A stretch of 38,063 nucleotides of DNA. It comes from Clostridia bacterium. Lineage in GTDB: Bacteria; Bacillota; Clostridia; Oscillospirales; CAG-272. The notes beneath the pieces are model-generated. The model was not told the origin of the DNA. It made no database searches and saw only the letters and a program-made list of their open reading frames with translations. Made by a program: the position numbers and the translations under genes. Every line of letters starts with the position of its first letter. Positions within the stretch are counted from its first letter, which is position 1. The DNA lies in NCBI GenBank assembly GCA_017407835.1, contig JAFQVV010000036.1:1-38063 (forward strand), given 5' to 3'. Positions 25,879 to 33,983 of this stretch are shown in pieces.

Positions 25879-25945
25879 GAAAGTTTTTGAAGAGCCCAGA
25901 GAAACTTTTTTCAAAAAGTTTCTCTGGTGGGGCTTGGGGCAAAGC
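25879..25945. repeat. Copy of the palindromic repeat between pheS and pheT
   Basis: Near-identical to 23341-23405. It has the 15-bp hairpin CCAGAGAAACTTTTT (25896-25910) / AAAAAGTTTCTCTGG (25913-25927) followed by a GGGGCTTGGGGCAAAGCCC palindrome. Relative to the copy at 23358-23389, a C-G pair has become A-T on both arms, a compensatory change. It lies inside the pheST transcript, so it may limit pheT expression or stabilise the pheS end. Confidence 0.82.
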
Positions 25946-25965
25946 CCAAATCAAAGCCCCGCGTC

Positions 25966-26979
25966 TCAGAACTGGCTGAGGAAGCGAACGTCATTCTCAT
26001 AGAGATGACGCATATCGTCGATATGATACTTCAGCATCGTGATGCGCTCGATGCCCATACCGAAGGCAAAGCCCGAATACTCCTTGGGATCAATGTTGCA
26101 GTTGCGCAGCACGTTGGGATGCACCATACCTGCACCCAGAATCTCGATCCATCCCTCGCCCTTGCAGAGACGGCATCCCTTGCCGCCGCAGGCGAAGCAG
26201 GAAACGTCAACCTCGGCCGAGGGCTCAGTGAAGGGGAAGTGGTGGGGACGGAAGCGGATGCGGGTCTGATCGCCAAACATCTGCTTGGCGGCAAGCTCCA
26301 ACATGCCCTTCAGATCGCCCATGGTAATCCCCTTGTCCACAACAAGTCCCTCCAGCTGATGGAAGAGGGGGGAGTGGGTGGCATCCACGGCATCCGAACG
26401 GTACACACGGCCGGGAGAGATAATACGAATGGGGGGGCGCTGCTTCTCCATGACGCGCACCTGGACGGGGGAGGTCTGGGAACGCAGAAGAATATTTTCG
26501 GTAATATAGAATGTATCCTGCGTATCACGGGCGGGATGGTTCTCGGGGATGTTCAGCGCCTGGAAGTTGTAGTAGTCATACTCCACTTCGGGACCTTCGG
26601 CGATCTGGAAGCCCATGCCGATGAAGATCTCCTCCATCTCGTGCTGAATGATGGCGAGAGGATGACGGCGGCCGCGGGCAGGTGCGGTGCCGGGCATGGT
26701 CACGTCGATGCGCTCATCCACCAGCTTCTTCTCCAGCGCGGCGGCGGCGTTCTTCTCGGCCTGTGCGGTAATGGCTGCCTCGATGTCGGCACGAACCTCA
26801 TTGGCCAGCTGACCGATGACGGGACGCTCCTCGGCGGACAGCTTGCCCATGCCGCGAAGAACGGCGGTCAGCTCTCCTTTTTTGCCGAGGTATTGGATGC
26901 GGATTTGTTCGAGATCGGCGTTGGGAGCCGCCAGCTGTTCCATGGCCGTGCTCCGAATGCGCTCAAGGGTTTCTCTCAT
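25966..26979 (-). CDS. pheS: Phenylalanine--tRNA ligase, alpha subunit
   Basis: A 337-residue catalytic subunit of phenylalanyl-tRNA synthetase. The N-terminal coiled coil (about 1-85) is followed by the class II core: [19 protein letters not shown] (motif 1 region), [16 protein letters not shown] (motif 2), [12 protein letters not shown], and motif 3 [16 protein letters not shown] CxxC...CxxC insert ([14 protein letters not shown]) before [15 protein letters not shown] occurs in many Firmicute PheS proteins and may bind zinc. AAAGGAAAT lies upstream of the ATG. It is the first gene after the T-box leader. Confidence 0.97.
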   Translation of the reverse strand: MRETLERIRSTAMEQLAAPNADLEQIRIQYLGKKGELTAVLRGMGKLSAEERPVIGQLANEVRADIEAAITAQAEKNAAAALEKKLVDERIDVTMPGTAPARGRRHPLAIIQHEMEEIFIGMGFQIAEGPEVEYDYYNFQALNIPENHPARDTQDTFYITENILLRSQTSPVQVRVMEKQRPPIRIISPGRVYRSDAVDATHSPLFHQLEGLVVDKGITMGDLKGMLELAAKQMFGDQTRIRFRPHHFPFTEPSAEVDVSCFACGGKGCRLCKGEGWIEILGAGMVHPNVLRNCNIDPKEYSGFAFGMGIERITMLKYHIDDMRHLYENDVRFLSQF

Positions 26980-27041
26980 AGGTATTTCCTTTCTTTATCG
27001 CGCACGGTGTGCGCGTCGATGGTGTCAGCCGGGCCGAAGAA

Positions 27042-27309
27042 CAAAAAAAGCCCGTCCCGTTTGCAGCGAACTGCCGCAAAACAGGACGAGGCGCAGAAGC
27101 GTCCCGCGGTACCACCCGACTTTTGACACATAGTCAACACTTTTTTGGCCGATAACGGGGCCCGACCGATATGGACTACTGAAGCCGAATGACCGTTCAC
27201 CCATATTGCTCCGAAGCGAAGAGCACACGGCGGCACACAAAGCCCTTTCCAGCCCCGGGCTCTCTCTGGATGTGCATTTCCGCTGCGGCAGACTTCATCA
27301 ATGCATTAC
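27042..27309 (-). promoter_or_regulatory. T-box riboswitch leader of pheST (tRNA-Phe specific)
   Basis: On the minus strand the conserved T-box GGGTGGTACCGCG lies at 27117-27105. It is followed by a terminator whose stem is CGTCCTGTTTTGC...GCAAACGGGACG with a TTCG loop, then seven Ts (27048-27042). Upstream, stem I is recognisable from AGAGAG, a GGCTGGAAAGGGC-like apical region, and the specifier context CTCTTCGCTTCGGAGC; the codon in the expected place is TTC (27220-27218), for phenylalanine. Uncharged tRNA-Phe should base-pair with specifier and T-box, favour the antiterminator, and switch on pheS-pheT. Confidence 0.92.
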
Positions 27310-27315
27310 CTATAT

Positions 27316-27344
27316 AATATACCACGGATTTTGTTTTTTTGCAA
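27316..27344 (-). promoter_or_regulatory. Promoter of the T-box-pheST transcript
   Basis: On the minus strand, TTGCAA (27344-27339), 17-base spacer, TATATT (27321-27316). A start near 27309 fits the length of a T-box leader. It is divergent from the promoter at 27398-27427. Confidence 0.78.
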
Positions 27345-27397
27345 GGGGTTTTGGAGAATTGCGGAAAAAATTTGTGTTTTCTTTCCGGATGTGTTGC

Positions 27398-27427
27398 TTG
27401 ACAAGCATCGGAGGGGTGTGCTATACT
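27398..27427 (+). promoter_or_regulatory. Promoter of the PHP-domain gene
   Basis: TTGACA (27398-27403), 18-base spacer, TATACT (27422-27427), giving a short leader of about 40 bases to the ATG at 27473. Between this and the pheST promoter no gene is seen. Confidence 0.75.
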
Positions 27428-27472
27428 ACCCGTGAAGGCGTGCTTATGCGTCGAGGAAGAGGGGATGATAAC

Positions 27473-28519
27473 ATGACGGCAACCGAACGGGATATTTCCC
27501 ATATCAATGCCTTGTATGCGGGACGGCAGGTATATTTCGGTGAACTGCACGACCACGCCGCAACGGGAGGAACAAGCGACGGCAAATGCTCGCTTGCGCA
27601 CTGGCGGGGCGCACTCAAAGCGCTGAACATGGATTTTGCTGCCATTCTCGACCATCGGCAAGTACGGCATATGTATCTGCCCGAATGGAAGGACGGTTTG
27701 TTTATCTGCGGCACCGAGCCGGGGACGGTGATTGAAGACAGCGGTGCCGAGTTTGCGGGAATGCATTATAATATGATTTTCCCCTCACCGCAACCGTTGG
27801 AAGCGCTGCTTGCCGAGTTTCCCGAATTTGCTTTCACCGGCGGCGAGGAAGGGCATTTTGTCTATCCGAATTTCACAAGAGAACGATTTGGGGCGTTGAT
27901 TGATGCCGTCCGGGCACACGGCGGTTTCTTTGTGCATCCGCACCCGAAAAAGATGATGCACTCGGACAATCCGCTCGATTATTGGTTTCGTGACGAAACC
28001 GGGCTTGAGGTAATCTACCGTTCGGCCGACAGCGATTATACGGCGGCGAACTATACGCTGTGGACGTCCCTTCTGTCATTGGGCAAGCGAGTCTGGGCAA
28101 CGGCGGGCGGGGATTGGCACAAATGTGCGCACGACGGCGCTCTGACCGCTATTTATGCCGAGGCCTATACCAATGCCGCTTTCCTCACGCACCTGCGGGC
28201 AGGTGATTTCAGCTGCGGCGGAGTTGGGGTTTGGATGTGTGTCGGAGATACGCGCATGGGCGGCAAGTGCAATTTTGCGGACGAACGCTTGATTTTGCGT
28301 GTCGGCGAGTTCCACCGCAGTCTGCGCAATTCCGAGCACCGCTATCGCTTGGATTTGTTGGATGATCGTGGGATTGTGTGCAGTACCGATATCTCCTGCG
28401 ATGCACCCACTTATCTTGCCCTTGATACCCGGCCCTGTGCATTCTATCGTGCCGAGGTGGTGGATGTGACGCGCAATTTGCGCATCGCGCTGAGTAATCC
28501 GATCTGGTGTGCAGAATGA
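27473..28519 (+). CDS. PHP-domain metal-dependent hydrolase-like protein
   Basis: A 348-residue protein of the PHP (polymerase and histidinol phosphatase) superfamily, which are metal-dependent phosphoesterases. Metal-binding motifs seen: GELHDHAATGG (His26, His28), ILDHR (Asp60, His61), ICGTEPG (the family acidic residue), FFVHPHPKK and GGDWHKCAHDG. The last 100 residues form a beta-rich extension. Members of this type often act on unknown phosphates. ATG 27473 has GAGGGG 8 bases upstream; ATG 27446 is in frame and possible but has no clear site. It is monocistronic, ending at a bidirectional terminator. Confidence 0.83.
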   Translation: MTATERDISHINALYAGRQVYFGELHDHAATGGTSDGKCSLAHWRGALKALNMDFAAILDHRQVRHMYLPEWKDGLFICGTEPGTVIEDSGAEFAGMHYNMIFPSPQPLEALLAEFPEFAFTGGEEGHFVYPNFTRERFGALIDAVRAHGGFFVHPHPKKMMHSDNPLDYWFRDETGLEVIYRSADSDYTAANYTLWTSLLSLGKRVWATAGGDWHKCAHDGALTAIYAEAYTNAAFLTHLRAGDFSCGGVGVWMCVGDTRMGGKCNFADERLILRVGEFHRSLRNSEHRYRLDLLDDRGIVCSTDISCDAPTYLALDTRPCAFYRAEVVDVTRNLRIALSNPIWCAE

Positions 28520-28532
28520 TTATGTTTGATTG

Positions 28533-28569
28533 AAAGAAGGATGCCGCACATTGTGCGACATCCTTCTTT
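28533..28569. terminator. Bidirectional terminator between converging genes
   Basis: AAAGAAGGATG (28533-28543) pairs with CATCCTTCTTT (28559-28569), with CGCACA/TGTGCG nested inside (one C-A mismatch between). It serves the PHP gene on the plus strand and the DUF4358 gene on the minus strand. Its GGATGCCGC core matches the terminator at 18135. Confidence 0.82.
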
Positions 28570-28573
28570 TGCT

Positions 28574-29032
28574 TTATTCGGTGTAATTTTCGACAATCGT
28601 CTGTGCCGTGTCGGTGTCGTCCGATACGCACCAGACAACTACATTGCCAACACGAGAGAGCAGGGCACCATCGATGCGCGGGCATTGCCCTGCATTGTAG
28701 GTACTGTAGAGCTGGCTGAAGGCAATCTGATGTGCTGTCAAATCATCGAACAGCGCCTGTGCCGCGGTTTCGTCGGCAGCGGTGAAAACAGCAATTTCAT
28801 CCGCCGCATCGCCTGCAGTGGCGTAGCCATACGCCGAAACATAGTCGTGATTGATCTCAAACATAACGTCAATTAGCGCGGCATCAAGCGGAAAGAGCTC
28901 GGTGCTGTAAATATCGGCAGAATAGAGCGCTTCGGCAAGTGCTTCGGGCTCTGAAATTTGTTCGGCTTGTCCGCAGGCCGCAAAAGAGATCAGGCAGATC
29001 AGGCAGATCAGGACGGAACAGAAGCGTTTCAT
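28574..29032 (-). CDS. DUF4358 lipoprotein
   Basis: A 152-residue exported lipoprotein: signal peptide MKRFCSVLICLICLISFAAC with the lipobox cysteine at residue 20, then a small domain typical of DUF4358 (EALAEALYSADIYSTELFPLD, VSAYGYATAGDAADEIAVFTA, and NVVVWCVSDD near the C-terminus). The function of this family is not known. Its start is 17 bases downstream of the SGNH-hydrolase gene, so the two form an operon. The LICLICLI stretch of the signal peptide is encoded by a 9-base tandem repeat (28988-29013). Confidence 0.87.
   Translation of the reverse strand: MKRFCSVLICLICLISFAACGQAEQISEPEALAEALYSADIYSTELFPLDAALIDVMFEINHDYVSAYGYATAGDAADEIAVFTAADETAAQALFDDLTAHQIAFSQLYSTYNAGQCPRIDGALLSRVGNVVVWCVSDDTDTAQTIVENYTE
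28988..29013. repeat. 9-bp tandem repeat in a signal-peptide coding region
   Basis: The unit GATCAGGCA occurs at 28988-28996 and 28997-29005, with a partial third copy to 29013. It codes for the LICLICLI part of the DUF4358 lipoprotein signal peptide; copy changes would keep the frame. Confidence 0.8.
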
Positions 29033-29049
29033 GATATGTATCCTTTCGT

Positions 29050-29952
29050 TTAGGGAATGGGGTGCGTGCGGATATAATCACAGAGTGCAAGATTCTGCGC
29101 ACGAAGTAAGTGGATGCCGTCTGAAGCATAGCCGTCTGGCAAAAAGCCTTCTTCATCAACAAATGCCTCATAGCAATTCAAATAATAGACACCCTCTTCT
29201 TCGGCAAGACGATAGATGATATCGTTATACGTACGGATGCGGGCATTTGCGGCAGCGGCATCATCGGCACCGATTACGATTGCGTTGCGCGCAACGGGAA
29301 GGACCGACATCAGACAGATATTGGCATCGGGGCAAGCCTGGCGCAGTGCGGCAAGTGATGTGCGGTAAGCGCCGGCAAAGCGATCAACCGAAGGCCATCC
29401 CACTTCATTAAGGCCGAACCAAATGTAAATGTTTCCTGTGAAAGGGACGGCAGTCAGCATTTCGATGACGCTTACATCAAGCGTACTGCCGTCGGGTTGA
29501 GTGAGTTTTAAGAACTGTTTTTTATCCAGCCCGTCAATGGCCAGACCGCGATCGGCATAGAAGGTGGCACCGTAGCCTCCGGTTGCAATCTGCATTCCCT
29601 GTGAACGCGAGTCGCCGATGAAGAGAATGGTAGAAAAATAATTGTCATCGGCAGGTTGTTCGGCTTCGGGGAGGGTGACGATGGGAGGCCGTGGTTCGGT
29701 TGTCTGGGGGGGCGTGGTTGTTTGCGGTGCCTGATCTGTTGTCTGCGGCTCGACGGTTGTCTGGGGAGGAAGTGCAGTACTTGTGCTCGGCGAGTCCGTG
29801 GTGGAGGGCGCATTTGTTTCGGGGGGCGGCACGGGGGGGAGAATGATGCTTCGTGCCAGCATTGCCGTAAACGCGGCCGCGAGCAAGACGGAGATCAGCA
29901 ATATGACCACAAACAACGCCGAACGGCGTTTGTTTGATTTGAATTCTGACAT
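29050..29952 (-). CDS. Membrane-anchored SGNH/GDSL hydrolase
   Basis: A 300-residue extracytoplasmic hydrolase: short basic N-terminus, membrane anchor (about 11-34), a Pro/Thr-rich linker (38-90) with repeated PQTT units, then an SGNH domain. Block I is FIGDSRSQGM (nucleophile Ser115), the block III Asn is in FGLNEVGW (Asn182), and block V is DGIH (Asp278, His281). Such enzymes are often acyl-esterases acting on cell-wall sugars. I chose the ATG at 29952 (GAGG 5 bases upstream); an upstream in-frame start would add 18 residues. It precedes the DUF4358 lipoprotein gene. Confidence 0.88.
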   Translation of the reverse strand: MSEFKSNKRRSALFVVILLISVLLAAAFTAMLARSIILPPVPPPETNAPSTTDSPSTSTALPPQTTVEPQTTDQAPQTTTPPQTTEPRPPIVTLPEAEQPADDNYFSTILFIGDSRSQGMQIATGGYGATFYADRGLAIDGLDKKQFLKLTQPDGSTLDVSVIEMLTAVPFTGNIYIWFGLNEVGWPSVDRFAGAYRTSLAALRQACPDANICLMSVLPVARNAIVIGADDAAAANARIRTYNDIIYRLAEEEGVYYLNCYEAFVDEEGFLPDGYASDGIHLLRAQNLALCDYIRTHPIP

Positions 29953-30012
29953 GAAAACCTCGAAAAAAGTTTTTTGTCTGCGGGCCAAAACACCGCAGAA
30001 AGACACAAATTT

Positions 30013-30041
30013 ATTATACCATTTTGCCGCTTAAGATGCAA
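30013..30041 (-). promoter_or_regulatory. Promoter of the SGNH hydrolase-DUF4358 operon
   Basis: On the minus strand, TTGCAT (30041-30036), 17-base spacer, TATAAT (30018-30013), about 60 bases ahead of the ATG at 29952. Confidence 0.78.
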
Positions 30042-30053
30042 GCCCCAAGGACG

Positions 30054-30113
30054 AAAAAAGTCAAGGAAATTTCCGCTTTATGTACGGATGCGAGTTTTTT
30101 CCTTGACTTTTTT
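30054..30113. repeat. 16-bp inverted repeat between divergent promoters
   Basis: AAAAAAGTCAAGGAAA (30054-30069) and TTTCCTTGACTTTTTT (30098-30113) are perfect inverted copies 28 bases apart. The right arm contains the -35 box of the MATE gene promoter. It could be an operator for both divergent units. Confidence 0.75.
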
Positions 30114-30131
30114 GGTTGGATAAGCTATACT
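30103..30131 (+). promoter_or_regulatory. Promoter of the MATE-aroK operon
   Basis: TTGACT (30103-30108), 17-base spacer, TATACT (30126-30131). The -35 lies inside the right arm of the inverted repeat at 30098-30113. It is divergent from the SGNH promoter. Confidence 0.8.
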
Positions 30132-30150
30132 GTAGGGAGATGTGTACCAT

Positions 30151-31581
30151 ATGGATGAAAAGGAAAACGAGCGGACGAAAAATAACATGAAGACGAAGAC
30201 AGCTTTTTTTACTCGAGATCGTGATTTTTATCGGCGGTATATTCTTCTGACACTGACCATTGCCGCGCAGAATGTGATTACACAAGGGGTTAATCTGGCA
30301 GACAGTGTGATGCTCGGCGCTTACAGTGAAGTTGCGCTCTCCGGGGTGGCGCTGGTCAATCAGATTCAGTTTCTGCTGCAGATGTTGGTTATCGGGGCGG
30401 GAGAGGGAATCGTTGTGCTTGCGGCGCGAAGCTGGGGAAGGGGAGAGGTTGCTCCCATTCGCCGGATCAGCGCGGTTGGTATGATGATTGGGATGGCAAT
30501 GACAACTGTGATGTGGGCGATTGTTTTTATCGCACCTCACGGCGTTCTTCGCTTGCTCACCCCTGAAGAGCATGTTATCGCGCAGGGGGTGATTTATCTG
30601 CGTATCGTCTGCTTTACCTATTTCTTTTTTGCGGTGACGCAAATTTTGCTGGCATCCATGCGCAGTGTCGAGACGGCTCGAATCGGTTTGGTGGTTTCGG
30701 TAACTGCCCTTTTTGTCAATATCTTCTTCAACTATATTTTGATTTTCGGTAAGCTTGGTATGCCTGCGCTGGGTGTGCGGGGAGCAGCCATTGCTACCTT
30801 CATTTCCCGTGTGATCGAGACGGGAATAGTACTTGTCTATGTTTTGTTTGTCGACCGCAAGGTGCGGCTGAAAATTCGGGATTTCTTTTCCATTGATCGC
30901 AGTGTGCTGCGTGATTTCTATCGTGTCAGCCTTCCGGTGATCGGCTCGGGCGGTATGTGGGGGATTGCGCAGACGGCACAGACGGCGATCCTCGGTCATC
31001 TCGGACAAACCGCCATCGCCGCCAACAGCATTGCGGCGACGGTGTTCGCCATTTTCTCGGTTGCTTGTTATGGCTCGGCAAATGCAACAGCGGTATTGGT
31101 CGGCAAACTGGTGGGAGAGGGAAAAGCGCCTGTGATCCGTCCCTATATTCGTTCTCTGCAGGCGATGTTTTGTGTGATTGGCGTATCCTCGGGCGCACTG
31201 CTCTTTTTCGGCAAGAATTTGGTGCTGACCTTCTATTCCAGCCTCACACCCGAAACATATACCCTCTCAAAAGCGTTTTTGACGGTTTTGGCAATCACGC
31301 TTGTTGGCACCTCCTATCAGGTGGCTTGTACAACCGGCATTATCCGCGGGGGCGGGGATACCAAATTTGTGTTGATTCTTGATGCCGTTTTTATGTGGCT
31401 GATCGTCATTCCGCTGGCTGCACTTGCGGCATTTTTCTTCCGTTTGGATCCGGTGATTGTATTTGTTTGTCTGAAATGTGATCAAATATTGAAATGTGCG
31501 GTTGCCTTTATCCGTGTCAATTGCTGCAATTATCGATGGATCAAGAAAATTGACCGCGGAACTGAGGTGGAGTCGGCATGA
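30151..31581 (+). CDS. MATE-family multidrug/sodium exporter-like protein
   Basis: A 476-residue polytopic membrane protein of the MATE family, which exports drugs or metabolites against Na+ or H+ flow. About 12 membrane segments are predicted, with the duplicated six-helix layout. Typical features are LADSVMLGAYSEVALSGVALVNQIQFLLQ in the first helices and the mirrored GHLGQTAIAANSIAATVFAI at the start of the second half. ATG 30151 has AGGGAG 11 bases upstream; GTG 30142 and ATG 30187 are alternatives. The stop overlaps the aroK start (ATGA), linking export and aromatic biosynthesis in one transcript. Confidence 0.9.
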   Translation: MDEKENERTKNNMKTKTAFFTRDRDFYRRYILLTLTIAAQNVITQGVNLADSVMLGAYSEVALSGVALVNQIQFLLQMLVIGAGEGIVVLAARSWGRGEVAPIRRISAVGMMIGMAMTTVMWAIVFIAPHGVLRLLTPEEHVIAQGVIYLRIVCFTYFFFAVTQILLASMRSVETARIGLVVSVTALFVNIFFNYILIFGKLGMPALGVRGAAIATFISRVIETGIVLVYVLFVDRKVRLKIRDFFSIDRSVLRDFYRVSLPVIGSGGMWGIAQTAQTAILGHLGQTAIAANSIAATVFAIFSVACYGSANATAVLVGKLVGEGKAPVIRPYIRSLQAMFCVIGVSSGALLFFGKNLVLTFYSSLTPETYTLSKAFLTVLAITLVGTSYQVACTTGIIRGGGDTKFVLILDAVFMWLIVIPLAALAAFFFRLDPVIVFVCLKCDQILKCAVAFIRVNCCNYRWIKKIDRGTEVESA

Positions 31582-32102
31582 AAAATATTGTGCTGATCGG
31601 TATGCCCGGATGCGGAAAGAGTACGGTCGGTGTTTTGCTGGCAAAATCTCTGGGCTATGATTTTCTTGATACCGATTTGCTCATCCAGCGCAGAGCGGGA
31701 TGCCGCCTGCAGGAGATCATCGATGAGCAGGGGATGGAAGCTTTCCTTGCCGCCGAAGAAGAGGCACTGTGCAGTGTGGATGTGCGGGAAACCGTGATTG
31801 CAACGGGAGGGAGCGCCGTTTACTCCCGGCGGGGAATGCACCGCTTAGCCGAACATGGCGTGACGGTTTGGCTGAGGGCGGAGTTATCTGTCCTTGAAGC
31901 AAGATTGGGCGATTTTGCCGCGCGCGGAATCGCGGGGGCGAACGCGGGAGATCTTGCCGCCATCTTTGCCGAGCGTGAGCCGCTTTATGCCCGTTATGCC
32001 AAGATTACCGTCAACTGTGCAGACGGGCTTGTCGGGGTGGAAGAGACGCGCCGTCGCTTGGTAGAGGTGCTGTCCGCACATCGTATGCTGTGGGAAAAAT
32101 GA
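31578..32102 (+). CDS. aroK: Shikimate kinase
   Basis: A 174-residue P-loop kinase that phosphorylates shikimate at the 3-hydroxyl in the chorismate pathway. Walker A GMPGCGKST (8-16), FLDTDLLIQRRAG (substrate-binding Asp pair), ATGGSAVYSRRGM (the family GGG/S loop with shikimate-binding Arg), and the lid segment with FAEREPLYARYA are visible. Length is normal. It overlaps the MATE gene by 4 bases and ends 24 bases ahead of the radical-SAM gene. No other shikimate-pathway gene is in the window. Confidence 0.92.
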   Translation: MKNIVLIGMPGCGKSTVGVLLAKSLGYDFLDTDLLIQRRAGCRLQEIIDEQGMEAFLAAEEEALCSVDVRETVIATGGSAVYSRRGMHRLAEHGVTVWLRAELSVLEARLGDFAARGIAGANAGDLAAIFAEREPLYARYAKITVNCADGLVGVEETRRRLVEVLSAHRMLWEK

Positions 32103-32126
32103 TCGTGAATATACAGAGGAGTAGCT

Positions 32127-33983
32127 ATGAATCAAAAAATTGCATCTGTTCTGAAGTCTGTGACCAAACCCGGCCGATACAGCGGGGGTGAGTATGGGCA
32201 GACCATCAAAGATAAAGAAAAAATCAATTGCCGTTGGGCGTTTTGCTTCCCAGATACCTATGAGATCGGGATGTCCAATCTTGGTGTGCGCATTCTTTAC
32301 GGTGCACTCAACCGGGAGGAGGATGTCTGGTGTGAGCGAGTGTACACCCCGTGGGTGGACATGGAGGAAAAAATGCGGGAGAAGCAGATCCCGCTGTGGG
32401 CACATGAGAGCGGTGATCCGGTCAAGGACTTCGATATCGTTGCCTTTACCCTGCAGTATGAGATGTGCTATACCAATGTTCTCTTGATGCTGGAGTTGGC
32501 GGGGATCCCGCTGACCTCCGCCGAGCGGGGCGAGGATGATCCCATCATCATCGGCGGCGGTCCGTGCGCCTACAATGCAGAACCTGTGGCTGACTTCTTT
32601 GACGTGTTCAGTATCGGCGAGGGCGAAGAGGCCTTAGTAGAGTTCGCGCGGCTTTATATCGATATGAAGAAAAACGGTACCTATACCCGTGCGGATTTCC
32701 TGCACGCGGCGGCAAAGATTCCCGGCTTCTATGTGCCATCCCTGTATACCGTGGACTACCATGAGGACGGGACTGTTAAGGCATACACCCCCGTTTATGA
32801 CGATATTCCCCGGCAGATCACCAAGCGCATCATGCCCGATATGGATAAAGCCTACTTCCCCGAGCAGGTGGTGATGCCCTACATCGAGACGGTGCACGAC
32901 CGCATTATGCTGGAGGTCTACCGCGGCTGTATCCGGGGCTGTCGCTTCTGTCAGGCGGGGATGATCTACCGCCCTGTGCGGGAGAAGACGCCCGAGGTGC
33001 TTGACCGCCAGGCAAAGGATCTCTTTGCCTGCACCGGTTATGATGAAATTTCGCTGACCTCCCTGAGCATCAGCGACTATACCCGACTGGAGGAGCTGAC
33101 CGATCGCTTGCTGTCCTGGACCGAGGGCGAGACCATCAACCTTGCGCTCCCCTCTCTGCGGGTGGACAGTTTTACCCGTGAGCTGATGGAGCGGATCTCC
33201 ACCGTGCGTACCGGCTCCCTCACCTTCGCCCCCGAGGCTGGTACCCAGCGGCTGCGGGATGCCATCAATAAAAACGTGCTTGAGGAAGATCTCATGCGCG
33301 CCGTGCAGGTCGCCTTTGCGGCGGGAAAAACGCAGGTCAAGCTCTACTTTATGATGGGACTGCCCACCGAAACAAAGGAAGACCTGGCGGGCATCGCCGA
33401 TCTTGCCCACAAGGTGGTGGAGATGTATTATGCCAATCCCAACCGCAACAAGGGCAAGCACCCGCAGGTGACCATCAGCGTCGCTTGCTTCATTCCCAAG
33501 CCTTTCACCCCCTTCCAGTGGGAGGCGCAGGACACCCTGGAGATGCTGCGTGAGAAGCAGGAATATCTCAGCTCCTGCATCACCAACCGCCATGTGCGCT
33601 ACAATTACCATGATGCGCGTACCTCCCATGTGGAGGCTGTCCTCGCCCGCGGAGACCGCAAGCTTTGCCGCGCCTTGCTTGAGGCGCGCCGCCGTGGCTT
33701 CCGCTTTGACGCGTGGGAGGAGCATTTCAATTACGAGAACTGGATGCAGCTCTTTGCCGATTGCGGGATCGATCCCGCCTTCTATGCCAACCGCGCCTGG
33801 GGCACCGACGAGATCCTGCCCTGGGAGATCATCGACTGCGGCGTGAAGCGGGAGTTCTTCCTGCGTGAGCGGGCAAAGGCCTACGCCAGCACCACCACGC
33901 CCAACTGCCGCCAAGCCTGCTCGGGCTGCGGCGCAAATCAGCTCGGAGGTGAACGCACATGCTGTCCAAAATGCAAGAACTGA
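32127..33983 (+). CDS. B12-binding radical SAM protein (TIGR03960 family)
   Basis: A 618-residue radical-SAM protein of the TIGR03960 group. An N-terminal Rossmann-type B12-binding-like region (about 30-200, CFPDTYEIGMSNLGVRILY, then IIIGGGPCAYNAEPV) is followed by the radical-SAM core with CIRGCRFCQAG (Cys268, 272, 275, the [4Fe-4S] ligands). The C-terminus (CRQACSGCG to CCPKCK) is a zinc-ribbon-like cysteine cluster. Its reaction is not known; the family usually lies beside or is fused to DUF2344 (TIGR03936), as here. AGAGGAG supports the ATG. The last 25 bases overlap the next gene. Confidence 0.92.
   Translation: MNQKIASVLKSVTKPGRYSGGEYGQTIKDKEKINCRWAFCFPDTYEIGMSNLGVRILYGALNREEDVWCERVYTPWVDMEEKMREKQIPLWAHESGDPVKDFDIVAFTLQYEMCYTNVLLMLELAGIPLTSAERGEDDPIIIGGGPCAYNAEPVADFFDVFSIGEGEEALVEFARLYIDMKKNGTYTRADFLHAAAKIPGFYVPSLYTVDYHEDGTVKAYTPVYDDIPRQITKRIMPDMDKAYFPEQVVMPYIETVHDRIMLEVYRGCIRGCRFCQAGMIYRPVREKTPEVLDRQAKDLFACTGYDEISLTSLSISDYTRLEELTDRLLSWTEGETINLALPSLRVDSFTRELMERISTVRTGSLTFAPEAGTQRLRDAINKNVLEEDLMRAVQVAFAAGKTQVKLYFMMGLPTETKEDLAGIADLAHKVVEMYYANPNRNKGKHPQVTISVACFIPKPFTPFQWEAQDTLEMLREKQEYLSSCITNRHVRYNYHDARTSHVEAVLARGDRKLCRALLEARRRGFRFDAWEEHFNYENWMQLFADCGIDPAFYANRAWGTDEILPWEIIDCGVKREFFLRERAKAYASTTTPNCRQACSGCGANQLGGERTCCPKCKN

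Noticed and set aside
23638..27126. Long plus-strand open frames (266, 327 and 399 codons) across pheT and pheS
   Set aside because: They are opposite to securely identified pheT and pheS, and their Gly/His/Val-rich translations match no family.
28988..29013. 9-bp tandem repeat as a phase-variation site or CRISPR
   Set aside because: Unit length is a multiple of three, so copy change would not switch the frame; too few and short for CRISPR.
30061..31008. Minus-strand open frame antisense to the MATE gene
   Set aside because: His/Asn-rich shadow translation with no recognisable domain; the MATE protein is clear.
32634..33914. A 426-codon open frame antisense to the radical-SAM gene
   Set aside because: A shadow of a GC-biased gene; its low-complexity translation lacks domains.
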